21,296 nucleotides of DNA from Bacteroidales bacterium. GTDB lineage: Bacteria > Bacteroidota > Bacteroidia > Bacteroidales > UBA932. This document shows positions 6,212 to 14,628 of this stretch, in pieces (positions within the stretch are counted from its first letter, which is position 1; every line of letters starts with the position of its first letter). The notes under the pieces are model-generated. The model was not told the origin of the DNA and did no database searches. It saw only the letters and a program-made list of their open reading frames with translations. The position numbers and the translations under genes were made by a program. Where the stretch lies: contig JAHHQQ010000027.1 of NCBI GenBank assembly GCA_020026275.1, forward strand, positions 1 through 21,296, written 5' to 3'.

Positions 6212-8482
6212 ATGAATAAAAGATTAAGAACAATGATTTGGGGGATGACATTACTTGCGACAGCATGTACTAGTCATCGGAATGTCTCTTCACAATCACC
6301 GGTCTATCTGGATGAAAGCAAATCTATTGAAGAAAGAGTAGAAGATGCCCTTTCCAGAATGACACTTGAAGAAAAGATTGACATGACCCATGCCCAATCT
6401 AAATTCTCTTCTCCTGGAGTTCCAAGACTTGGCATTCCTGAAATCTGGTGTACAGATGGTCCTCACGGCATCCGTCCAGAAGTATTCTGGGATGAATGGG
6501 ACCAGGCAGGATGGACCAATGATTCCTGCACGGCATATCCGGCCCTTACAGGACTGGCCGCGACATGGAACAAGGACTTGTCCCACCTATATGGTCATTC
6601 CATCGGAGAAGAAGCAAGATATAGAAAGAAGTCTGTGTTGCTTGGACCTGGTGTCAATATATGCAGGACACCACTTAACGGAAGAAATTTTGAATATATG
6701 GGAGAAGACCCATACCTGGCTTCCACTTTGGTTGTTCCATACATCCAAGGTGTCCAAGAAAATGGTGTCGCCGCCTGCGTCAAGCACTTCGCTTTAAACA
6801 ATGCAGAGAGCAACCGCCACACCACCAACATCCATATTGACGACAGGACCTTGCACGAGATCTATCTGCCTGCTTTCAAAGCAGCCGTGCAGGAAGGCCA
6901 AGCATGGGCAATCATGGGTTCCTATAACCTTTACAGACACATCTGGTGTTCTCATAATCCATACCTTCTGAATGACATCTTGAAAAAAGATTGGGGATTC
7001 GACGGAGTTGTCATCAGCGACTGGGGAGCCGTCCATGATACAGATGAAGCCGTCAAAAACGGATTGGATTTGGAATATGGTTCTTGGACCAATGGATTGA
7101 CCATGGGCAAAACCAACGCATACGACAATTATTTTCTGGCAGATCCATATAGAGAAGGTATCCGTTCCGGAAAATACGGTACAGAAGAACTGGATGAAAA
7201 GTGCAGACGCATTTTGAGACTTATTTTCAGGACTGAAATGGCTCCTGACCGTCCTTTCGGTCGATTCACTTGTCCTGAACACTATGAAGCCGCGAGAAAA
7301 ATCGGCACAGAAAGCATTGTCCTCCTCAAAAATGAAGACATTCTTCCTATTGCCGTAGAAAAGGCAAAACAGATTCTTGTCGTCGGCGAAAATGCCATCA
7401 AAATGATGTCTGTCGGAGGAGGAAGCTCTTCACTGAAGGTAGAACATGAAATTTCTCCTTTGGAGGGAATCCGCACACGTTTTGGCCAATCTTCAGAAAT
7501 CATTTTCGAACGTGGATATGACAGTCACACCAACGAAGGATATAATGGAGTATCTGCCGGAAAAGAGGCCGACGAGACCAGATCTGCAGCAGAACTATTC
7601 AACGATGCCATCAAAGCAGCCAAGAAAGCAGATTACGTCATCTATGTGGGCGGTCTGAACAAAGCGGCTCATCAGGACTGTGAAGACACAGACAGACTCA
7701 GCTATGAACTTCCTTACGGACAAAATGAACTCATCGAAGCCCTCGCCGCCGTCAACAAAAACCTGATTGTTGTCAACATCAGCGGCAATCCAGTCGCAAT
7801 GCCTTGGGCAGATCATGTTCCGGCAATCGTACAGAGCTGGTATCTTGGAAGCGAAGCAGGCACTTGTCTGGCAGCCATTCTTTCAGGCGATGAAAATCCG
7901 TCAGGAAAACTTCCTTTCACCTATCCTGTCCAGTATTCTGATGGCCCTCTGAAAGAAGCCGCCCAATATCCTGGCGTATTGGAAGGAAAGACCGGTGGCG
8001 TTGAAGCTTATGACGAGCCAATTCACGAAATGTATTATTCAGAAGGCATTTTTGTCGGATACAGATGGTATGAAAAACAAGCCATCAAACCACAATTTGC
8101 TTTCGGACACGGTCTAAGCTACACTCGCTTTGAGCTGAATGACATTCATCTGGACCGAACTTCCATCCGGAACAATGAATCGTTGAAAGTAACAGCGACA
8201 CTTACCAACGTAGGTGAACGGGCCGGAGCCGAAGTAGTTCAACTATATATACAAGATGAAGAATCTTCTGTAGAAAGACCATTGAAAGAGTTGAAAGGAT
8301 TTACAAAAGTATTCCTTGAGCCAGGTGAAAGCCAAGATATCGAATTCTCTATTGACATTGAATCACTTCGCTTCTATGATGCCACCACCCAACAATGGGT
8401 AGCCGAACCGGGAGAATTTGCAATACATCTCGGCACCTCATCTGACAAGATTCTGCAAACAGCGAAATTCTCACTCAGATAG
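6212..8482 (+). CDS. GH3 family beta-glucosidase lipoprotein
   Basis: This 756-residue protein would remove beta-linked glucose from the non-reducing end of oligosaccharides. A lipoprotein signal (LLATAC) ends at Cys19, so it is tethered to a membrane, on the periplasmic or the surface side. The GH3 TIM-barrel signatures are CTDGPHGIR near 80-88, NGRNFEYMGEDP at 156-167, KHFALNNAESNR at 191-202, and VISDWGAVHD with the nucleophile Asp270. The second alpha/beta domain follows from about 370, and a C-terminal fibronectin-III-like domain from about 650 to the end (EVVQLYIQDE, RPLKELKGF). Length is normal for a three-domain GH3. Linkage preference cannot be read directly; beta-1,6 is inferred from the GH30 partner. 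Confidence 0.92.
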   Translation: MNKRLRTMIWGMTLLATACTSHRNVSSQSPVYLDESKSIEERVEDALSRMTLEEKIDMTHAQSKFSSPGVPRLGIPEIWCTDGPHGIRPEVFWDEWDQAGWTNDSCTAYPALTGLAATWNKDLSHLYGHSIGEEARYRKKSVLLGPGVNICRTPLNGRNFEYMGEDPYLASTLVVPYIQGVQENGVAACVKHFALNNAESNRHTTNIHIDDRTLHEIYLPAFKAAVQEGQAWAIMGSYNLYRHIWCSHNPYLLNDILKKDWGFDGVVISDWGAVHDTDEAVKNGLDLEYGSWTNGLTMGKTNAYDNYFLADPYREGIRSGKYGTEELDEKCRRILRLIFRTEMAPDRPFGRFTCPEHYEAARKIGTESIVLLKNEDILPIAVEKAKQILVVGENAIKMMSVGGGSSSLKVEHEISPLEGIRTRFGQSSEIIFERGYDSHTNEGYNGVSAGKEADETRSAAELFNDAIKAAKKADYVIYVGGLNKAAHQDCEDTDRLSYELPYGQNELIEALAAVNKNLIVVNISGNPVAMPWADHVPAIVQSWYLGSEAGTCLAAILSGDENPSGKLPFTYPVQYSDGPLKEAAQYPGVLEGKTGGVEAYDEPIHEMYYSEGIFVGYRWYEKQAIKPQFAFGHGLSYTRFELNDIHLDRTSIRNNESLKVTATLTNVGERAGAEVVQLYIQDEESSVERPLKELKGFTKVFLEPGESQDIEFSIDIESLRFYDATTQQWVAEPGEFAIHLGTSSDKILQTAKFSLR

Positions 8483-8520
8483 CATCTGACCATTTATAAA
8501 TAAAATAATTTATATCTTAT

Positions 8521-11502
8521 ATGAAAAAGTATCTTGTATTAGCACTGCTGCTGCTAAGCACAGCAGTCTTTGCACAAAAACATGAAGTCAAGGGTACTGT
8601 TTCAGGGCAAGACGGAAAGCCGCTCGCTGGCTTTACCGTCTTTGAAAAAGGCACCACAAACGGTGCCACCACTGACCAGAATGGCACCTATCATCTGACT
8701 GTATCCTCTAAAGATGCAATACTGGAATTTGTATGTCTGGGATATCAATCTATCTCAGAAGGAATCCGTTCCAGGAACACCGTCAACATTACTGCTTCAG
8801 AAGATGCGATTGACTTGGAAAAAGTCGTTGTGATCGGATACGGTTCCGTCAAGAAGAAAGACCTTACCACAGCCGTCTCCGTCGTTTCCACTGAAGACTT
8901 GAACTTCCGTCCGGTTTCACAAGCATCCGGATTCATTCAAGGTAAAGTAGCTGGTGTCACCGTCCAGCAGACAAGCGGACAGCCAGGCTCAGGCATGACA
9001 GTCAGAGTGCGTGGCGCTTCTTCCATTTCTTCTGGCAATGACCCTCTATACGTAGTAGATGGCGTACCGGTCGGTACCGGAAACTACTCCATTGCATACC
9101 TTTCTCCTCAAGACATTGAGTCAATGCAAATTTTGAAAGACGCCTCCTCTGCCGCCATCTACGGTTCACGAGCTGCCAACGGTGTAGTCATGATTACCAC
9201 CAAAACAGGAAAACTCAGCAAAGGTCCGCAAATCAGATTCAATGCCTCCGCCGGCATCACCAACGTCACCAAAACCTATGACGTCTTGAATGTTGCAGAG
9301 TACAAGGATCTGATGGATGAAATCGGAAAAGTTCACCTTCCAGACGGTTTGAAAGACGAAACCGACTGGTTCAAGGAAACCTACCGCACCGGCATTAACC
9401 AAAACTACCAAGTATCCGTATCCAACGCTACAGACAAAATGAAATATTACCTTAGCGGCGGATATTCCGACGATAAAGGCGTATTCGATGTTGCCTACAG
9501 CAAAAAGATCAACGTCAAGGCCAACTTTGAATCCGAACTGTTCAAATGGATTACTGTAGGTACCAATCTTGCCTACTCCCACTACAAAGACAATGGTATC
9601 ATTACAGGAACCGGTTCCAACCGTGCCGGTGTAGTGTTGTCCGTAATCAACACACCTACCTATGCCAAGCCATGGAGCGAAATACCAGGTGAGGAAAACT
9701 ACTACTGGACTCAGTTCTACGGTGCCAACCTGACCACTCCTTCTGAGAATCTGGCACGTTCAAAGGACAATTACACCCAGACCGACAGAGCCCTGCTTAC
9801 AGGATATGCCGAAATCAAATTCCACAAGAATTTCAAATTCAAATCAACGGTCACTATGGACCGCAGATGGACTCACAGTTTCTCCTTCCTTGATCCAATC
9901 CATACGGCATATGGTCGTACCCAGCATGGTACAGCTTCTTCTGAAAGGGCTGACGACATGAGAATGGTCTATGACAACATCTTCACCTATGCCAACACTT
10001 GGAAAGGCGTCCACAACTTTGATGCAATGGCCGGTACTTCTGCCACCACTTCAAGATGGGAAAATCTCCATGGATCAAGATCACATTTCTCACCAGAACA
10101 TCAAAATGTCATAGTCGGACTCAATGGTGGCAACAAAGGAGGATTAAGAGGTCAGTCACAAGGCATCAGCCGTTGGGCCATCATGTCCTACCTTGCCAGA
10201 GTTCAATACAACTATGACAGCAAATACTACATCACAGCCAACTTCCGTGCCGACGGTTCTTCCAAACTGGCACCGGGTCACAAATGGGGCTTCTTCCCTT
10301 CCGTATCCGCCGCATGGCGAATCTCCGGTGAGAGCTTCATGGAAGACGTTGCCTGGATTGATGATTTGAAACTTCGTTTTGGATGGGGCGAACAAGGAAA
10401 CCAGTCCGGTCTGTCCGACTATGCTTGGGTTCAGTATTATGGAACCAACTACTACGACTGGACAAAACCAGATTCTGCAGATAAATATCCTACCTTGGGA
10501 GGAAACACAAATATCGGCAACAAAAACCTTACTTGGGAAACGACCTCACAGGCAAACATCGGTATCGACTGGAGCATGTTCAATGGAAGACTGAACCTGA
10601 CCTTTGACGGTTACTACAAATATACCAGGAACCTGCTTATGAACGTTCCGCTTCCAGCCCCTTACCCGTCTATCTATAGAAATGAAGGAGACATGTCCAA
10701 CTGGGGTCTCGAATTTGCACTCAGCTCTGTAAACATTGCTCAAAAAGATTGGAGATGGACCACAGACTTCAACATTTCAATGAACCGGAATAAAGTTGAA
10801 AAATTTGCCCTTGCGCAAGTTTACTACTTCGCAAAGACATCTGAAGCAACCAGTGAGTATCTTGTCAGAATGGTACCAGGCGAATCTCTTTCCAAATTCT
10901 GGGGATACCGTGCACTCGGCGTCGATCCTGAAACTGGTATGATGATCTACGAAGACCGCAATCAAGATGGCAAGATCAATGGCTCCGACAAAACCTATAT
11001 CGGTAACGCCAATCCATTGTTTACAGCAGGACTGACAAACACCGTCAGCTGGAAAGGACTCAATCTCAGCATTCTGATGACAGCTTCTGTCGGAAATGAC
11101 ATCTACAATGCTTCCAGAATTGAGACAGAAGGAATGTACACCGGAGCCAACCAGACCAAAAAGGTACTCCGCAGATGGAGAATTCCAGGACAGAAGACCG
11201 ATATTCCAAAAGCGAATGAAATCTACAACCTGAAATCATCCACTCGCTGGATAGAAGACGGTTCTTTCCTTAAAATCAAAAACATCACACTCTCCTACGA
11301 CATCACTTCTCCGAAATTGAAGAAAGCGAACATTTCCAAAATTCAACCTTACCTCACCTTGGAGAACATGATTACGTTCACAAACTATTCAGGATATGAT
11401 CCGGAAATGAGCCAGTACACCAACGCCACCAATATGGGCATTGACTGGGGTACCTTCCCATGTGTCAAGACAATTCTTTTCGGTGTTAATTTTGAATTTT
11501 AA
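8521..11502 (+). CDS. SusC/RagA-family TonB-dependent outer-membrane transporter
   Basis: This 993-residue porin imports oligosaccharides through the outer membrane with SusD as its lid and TonB as energy source. The sequence shows a signal peptide (about 1-19) and a carboxypeptidase-D-like regulatory domain (about 22-100). The SusC-type segment DLEKVVVIGYGSVKK is at 98-112. The plug ends in the hallmark YGSRAANGVVMITTKTGK at 214-231, and a long beta-barrel ends in an aromatic residue (VNFEF). There is no N-terminal STN signalling domain, so control through an anti-sigma partner is not expected; this agrees with a SusR-like regulator nearby. It is 13 bases upstream of susD and clearly in the same operon. 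Substrate assignment comes from the neighbours. Confidence 0.96.
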   Translation: MKKYLVLALLLLSTAVFAQKHEVKGTVSGQDGKPLAGFTVFEKGTTNGATTDQNGTYHLTVSSKDAILEFVCLGYQSISEGIRSRNTVNITASEDAIDLEKVVVIGYGSVKKKDLTTAVSVVSTEDLNFRPVSQASGFIQGKVAGVTVQQTSGQPGSGMTVRVRGASSISSGNDPLYVVDGVPVGTGNYSIAYLSPQDIESMQILKDASSAAIYGSRAANGVVMITTKTGKLSKGPQIRFNASAGITNVTKTYDVLNVAEYKDLMDEIGKVHLPDGLKDETDWFKETYRTGINQNYQVSVSNATDKMKYYLSGGYSDDKGVFDVAYSKKINVKANFESELFKWITVGTNLAYSHYKDNGIITGTGSNRAGVVLSVINTPTYAKPWSEIPGEENYYWTQFYGANLTTPSENLARSKDNYTQTDRALLTGYAEIKFHKNFKFKSTVTMDRRWTHSFSFLDPIHTAYGRTQHGTASSERADDMRMVYDNIFTYANTWKGVHNFDAMAGTSATTSRWENLHGSRSHFSPEHQNVIVGLNGGNKGGLRGQSQGISRWAIMSYLARVQYNYDSKYYITANFRADGSSKLAPGHKWGFFPSVSAAWRISGESFMEDVAWIDDLKLRFGWGEQGNQSGLSDYAWVQYYGTNYYDWTKPDSADKYPTLGGNTNIGNKNLTWETTSQANIGIDWSMFNGRLNLTFDGYYKYTRNLLMNVPLPAPYPSIYRNEGDMSNWGLEFALSSVNIAQKDWRWTTDFNISMNRNKVEKFALAQVYYFAKTSEATSEYLVRMVPGESLSKFWGYRALGVDPETGMMIYEDRNQDGKINGSDKTYIGNANPLFTAGLTNTVSWKGLNLSILMTASVGNDIYNASRIETEGMYTGANQTKKVLRRWRIPGQKTDIPKANEIYNLKSSTRWIEDGSFLKIKNITLSYDITSPKLKKANISKIQPYLTLENMITFTNYSGYDPEMSQYTNATNMGIDWGTFPCVKTILFGVNFEF

Positions 11503-11515
11503 TTAAAGAAGAAAA

Positions 11516-13033
11516 ATGAAAAAGATATTTAACATCATGGCCATCGCCGCCGTGAGCCTCCTGACAGCCTGCGATCTGGATCTGTATCCAGAAACCAGCT
11601 ACAATGAAGGCAATGTGGAAATGGACGGAAAAGGACAAGAGTCCCCTATTTCCACGAGATCAGACATCAAAGGTCTCCGAGATGCCATGTATCATAACTG
11701 GGTGAAGGATATCCAGGAGAAAGGCTACATGGACTTTCTCGTATATGCGGAATGTCGTGCAGACAATGCATACGGATCCACCACCACACCAGAAGTTTCC
11801 GCCATCGAAGCCAACAAGCAGGATGGTGAAAATGTCAATGTCGTACGCGACTGGAACTGGTATCTTGCACAAGTAAGCAATACCAACAACATTATCTGCA
11901 ATATTGACTCCGTCATGCTCAAGACTGCAGACAGCGAAGATCCCCTTACTCAGGCCGAACACGATGAATGGCTTTCCGAAGCATATTGCTGGAAAGCATG
12001 GAACCTTTTCCAGATGTCAAGAATATGGGGAGACATTCCACTTGTCAATACCATCCCTCCTGCCATTACAGCAGAGAATATCGAAGAGGTATATGACCAG
12101 TACTACCCACCAAGAAGCCCAATTGAAAAAGTATACGACCAGATTATCAAAGATCTGGAATTTGCAAGCCTCCATGCACCTGACACGGACCCTGCAGACA
12201 AAATGCTGTTTACCAAAGGCTTTGCACACGGCATGCTCGCCAGAGTCTATGCAGAATCAACCAGAAGAGACTGGCAGAAAGTCAAAGAACATTGTGAAGC
12301 CGTAGAAGCCATGAATTACAAATTGGTAGACAACTACGGAGACCTTTGGGGATACGATGATAAAGATGCCAAAAGAAACAGCCCTGAATCCATTTTTGAA
12401 GTTACCTGGACAAGAGCTTCAGGCAACTGGGTTTGGATGATGTTCCACAGAAATGCCTGGACACCAAATGACAGTTACAGCTGGGCCAAATGGCTGACTC
12501 CAAGCCGCGACCTGATTGCCGCCTACGATGCAGAAGGTGATACTGAAAGAAAAAATGCTTGTATTGTCTTTGACAAATGTACCTGGTCCGGATATTATCC
12601 AAACACCGCCTATGCTTTCATGCACAAAGTACCGACCAATGCATCCAGCCAGATCCTGATGCGTTTGGCCGAAATCAAACTTCTTCACGCAGAATCCTTG
12701 GCAGAACTTGGAGATCTCGAAGGTGCCCGAACTCTTGTCAACGAAATCAGGAAACGTGCCGGCATCAAACCTGTTTCCAGCTTCTCAAACAAAGAAGCAG
12801 CCATAGATGCCGTACTACATGAGCGCCGTTTGGAGTTAGCTTTTGAAGGATTCAGATTCTTCGACCTGCTCAGACATGGATTTGACAAAGCAAAAGCTTT
12901 GCATGACAGCATGTATGAAAAAGACAACTATTGGCAGAACAGACTTCCTCTAACCAAAGAGACCATCTATATGCCAGTTCCACAAACTGCCATGGATTTG
13001 AACCCAAGCCTCGAACAGAATGCTGGCTATTAA
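11516..13033 (+). CDS. SusD/RagB-family glycan-binding outer-membrane lipoprotein
   Basis: This 505-residue lipoprotein has a lipobox (LLTAC) ending at Cys19. It is the surface lid of the adjacent SusC and binds the oligosaccharide to be imported. Family features are AECRADNAY at 78-86, the TPR-forming segment AYCWKAWNLFQMSRIWGDIP at 156-175, and the C-terminal SusD signature HERRLELAFEGFRFFDLLRHG at 435-455. Aromatic residues are abundant in the middle (residues 300-330: WVWMMFHRNAW, YSWAKW), a likely sugar-facing surface. Start and spacing (13 bases after susC, purine-rich AAAGAAGAAAA just before the ATG) are unambiguous. Confidence 0.96.
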   Translation: MKKIFNIMAIAAVSLLTACDLDLYPETSYNEGNVEMDGKGQESPISTRSDIKGLRDAMYHNWVKDIQEKGYMDFLVYAECRADNAYGSTTTPEVSAIEANKQDGENVNVVRDWNWYLAQVSNTNNIICNIDSVMLKTADSEDPLTQAEHDEWLSEAYCWKAWNLFQMSRIWGDIPLVNTIPPAITAENIEEVYDQYYPPRSPIEKVYDQIIKDLEFASLHAPDTDPADKMLFTKGFAHGMLARVYAESTRRDWQKVKEHCEAVEAMNYKLVDNYGDLWGYDDKDAKRNSPESIFEVTWTRASGNWVWMMFHRNAWTPNDSYSWAKWLTPSRDLIAAYDAEGDTERKNACIVFDKCTWSGYYPNTAYAFMHKVPTNASSQILMRLAEIKLLHAESLAELGDLEGARTLVNEIRKRAGIKPVSSFSNKEAAIDAVLHERRLELAFEGFRFFDLLRHGFDKAKALHDSMYEKDNYWQNRLPLTKETIYMPVPQTAMDLNPSLEQNAGY

Positions 13034-13052
13034 TATTTACAGACAGATATAC

Positions 13053-14618
13053 ATGAAACGACTTGAACTTTTATTAACTGGAGCAGTTGCATTCTTCCTT
13101 ATGGGAGGATGCACTGAACCAGCCAATACCGACAAGATTCCGCCTTCGACAGAAACAAAACCTGAAGTCCCTGTTGAAGACAAGGATGTCAAGGCATACG
13201 TAACAAAGGCAGACCAATCTAAATTATTCGAGAAAGAAACATTTGATTTTGGAAAAGCAGGAAGCATGTCCCCGAACCAGATCAGATACGACAAAAGCAA
13301 AACATCTTTTGAAGTACAAGGATTCGGTACAGCAATTACAACTGCCGCAAGCTACAACTTGCTGAAAATGTCCCCAGAAGACAGAAAAGCCATTCTGACA
13401 AAAACATTTTCACCTGAAGAAGCCGGTTCCAGCCTTATCCGCGTATCTATCGGAGCATCAGACTTCTGCATTAAAGATGAATTTACCTGGTGTGACAAAC
13501 CAGGTCTGGAAAATTTCAACATTCATCCAGAAGACGCCAAATATCTGATACCTGTGCTGAAGGAAATCTACCAGATTAATCCTGATGTCAAAATCATCGC
13601 CTCACCATGGTCATGTCCAAGATGGATGAAAGGTACCGTAGAAAATCCGGAAGTATCCTTCAATTCATGGAAAAGCGGACGACTGAAGCCGTCCTGCTAC
13701 AATGATTATGCAGAATACTTTGTCAAATGGATTCAGGCCATGGAAAAAGAAGGCTTTGACATCTATGCCGTCACTGTCCAGAACGAACCATTGAACAAAG
13801 GCAATTCCATCTCCCTCTATATGCCATGGAAAGACCAGGCCGCTTTTGTGAAAGTGCTGGGACCTGCTTTCGAGAAAGCAGGAATTGACACAAAGATCCT
13901 TGTTTTCGATCATAACTACAATTACGACAACAAGGCAGATCAGAAAGAATATCCATTGCACATCTACCAAGATCCAGAAGCTACAAAATGGGTAGCCGGA
14001 GCGGCATGGCACAACTATGGCGGGGACGTCAGCGAACTGGACAATATCCGAAGCAAGGCACCTGCCAAAGAGAACTACTTTACAGAAGCCTCCATCGGCA
14101 CATGGTGCTACGATAAAGACGGCATCGTCGGAGGCAACTTCGCAAGTGTTCTTATGAATGACTTCAAACATATCATTTGGGGCAACTTGAAAAGAGGCAC
14201 CAAAGGAATCACTTTCTGGAACTTCATGCTGGACGACAAAAAAGGTCCTCATAGCCAGCATCCAGGAGCATGTACAACCTGCTACGGTGCCGTAACGATT
14301 TCTTCCTCTGACTACAAGACTGTCGTAAAGAACAGCCAATGGTACAATATGGCGCACGCATCTGTTGCCATCCACCCGGGAGCCAAGTTGATTGAAGCCT
14401 CCGGTATCGAACAGACAGATCAATTCATCTATGCCATGTATCTCAATCCGGACAACACGATTGGAGTCATGATTTTCAATGACACCAACGAAGACAAACC
14501 GGTCGTATTTGCAAACAAGGATTTTACAGTCAGATACAAGATTCCTTCCAAGTCTCTCGTTTCCCTCGTATGGAGCGAAGACGAGAAGAACCCTCTTTCC
14601 CACAATAATGAAAACTAA
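13053..14618 (+). CDS. GH30 family glucanase lipoprotein, probably endo-1,6-beta-glucanase
   Basis: This is a 521-residue retaining glycoside hydrolase. The start was chosen at 13053 rather than the in-frame ATG at 13020, because 13053 begins a lipoprotein signal (LMGGC, Cys20) and 13020 lies inside susD. GH30 hallmarks are FGTAITTAASYNLL from residue 91, SPWSCPRWMK near 184-193, VTVQNEP with the acid/base Glu245, YFTEASIGTW with the nucleophile Glu345, and a C-terminal beta-domain from about 430. The overall pattern is like the glucosylceramidase/GH30_3 type, which includes fungal-glucan endo-1,6-beta-glucanases. The SusC/SusD/SusE-like context favours a surface endo-enzyme feeding the importer. 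An exo-acting or glucosylceramide-type activity cannot be excluded without phylogeny. Confidence 0.88.
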   Translation: MKRLELLLTGAVAFFLMGGCTEPANTDKIPPSTETKPEVPVEDKDVKAYVTKADQSKLFEKETFDFGKAGSMSPNQIRYDKSKTSFEVQGFGTAITTAASYNLLKMSPEDRKAILTKTFSPEEAGSSLIRVSIGASDFCIKDEFTWCDKPGLENFNIHPEDAKYLIPVLKEIYQINPDVKIIASPWSCPRWMKGTVENPEVSFNSWKSGRLKPSCYNDYAEYFVKWIQAMEKEGFDIYAVTVQNEPLNKGNSISLYMPWKDQAAFVKVLGPAFEKAGIDTKILVFDHNYNYDNKADQKEYPLHIYQDPEATKWVAGAAWHNYGGDVSELDNIRSKAPAKENYFTEASIGTWCYDKDGIVGGNFASVLMNDFKHIIWGNLKRGTKGITFWNFMLDDKKGPHSQHPGACTTCYGAVTISSSDYKTVVKNSQWYNMAHASVAIHPGAKLIEASGIEQTDQFIYAMYLNPDNTIGVMIFNDTNEDKPVVFANKDFTVRYKIPSKSLVSLVWSEDEKNPLSHNNEN

Positions 14619-14628
14619 TAAGAATCAG

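Noticed and set aside
8496..8513. AT-only inverted repeat (ATAAAT / ATTTAT) in the gap before susC
   Set aside because: Six A/T pairs are too weak to act as a terminator, and the gap is simply AT-rich.
13665..14603. 312-codon open frame antisense to the GH30 gene
   Set aside because: It lies wholly opposite a gene with firm catalytic motifs; its sequence is rich in Cys and Val and looks like a reverse-frame artefact of codon bias.
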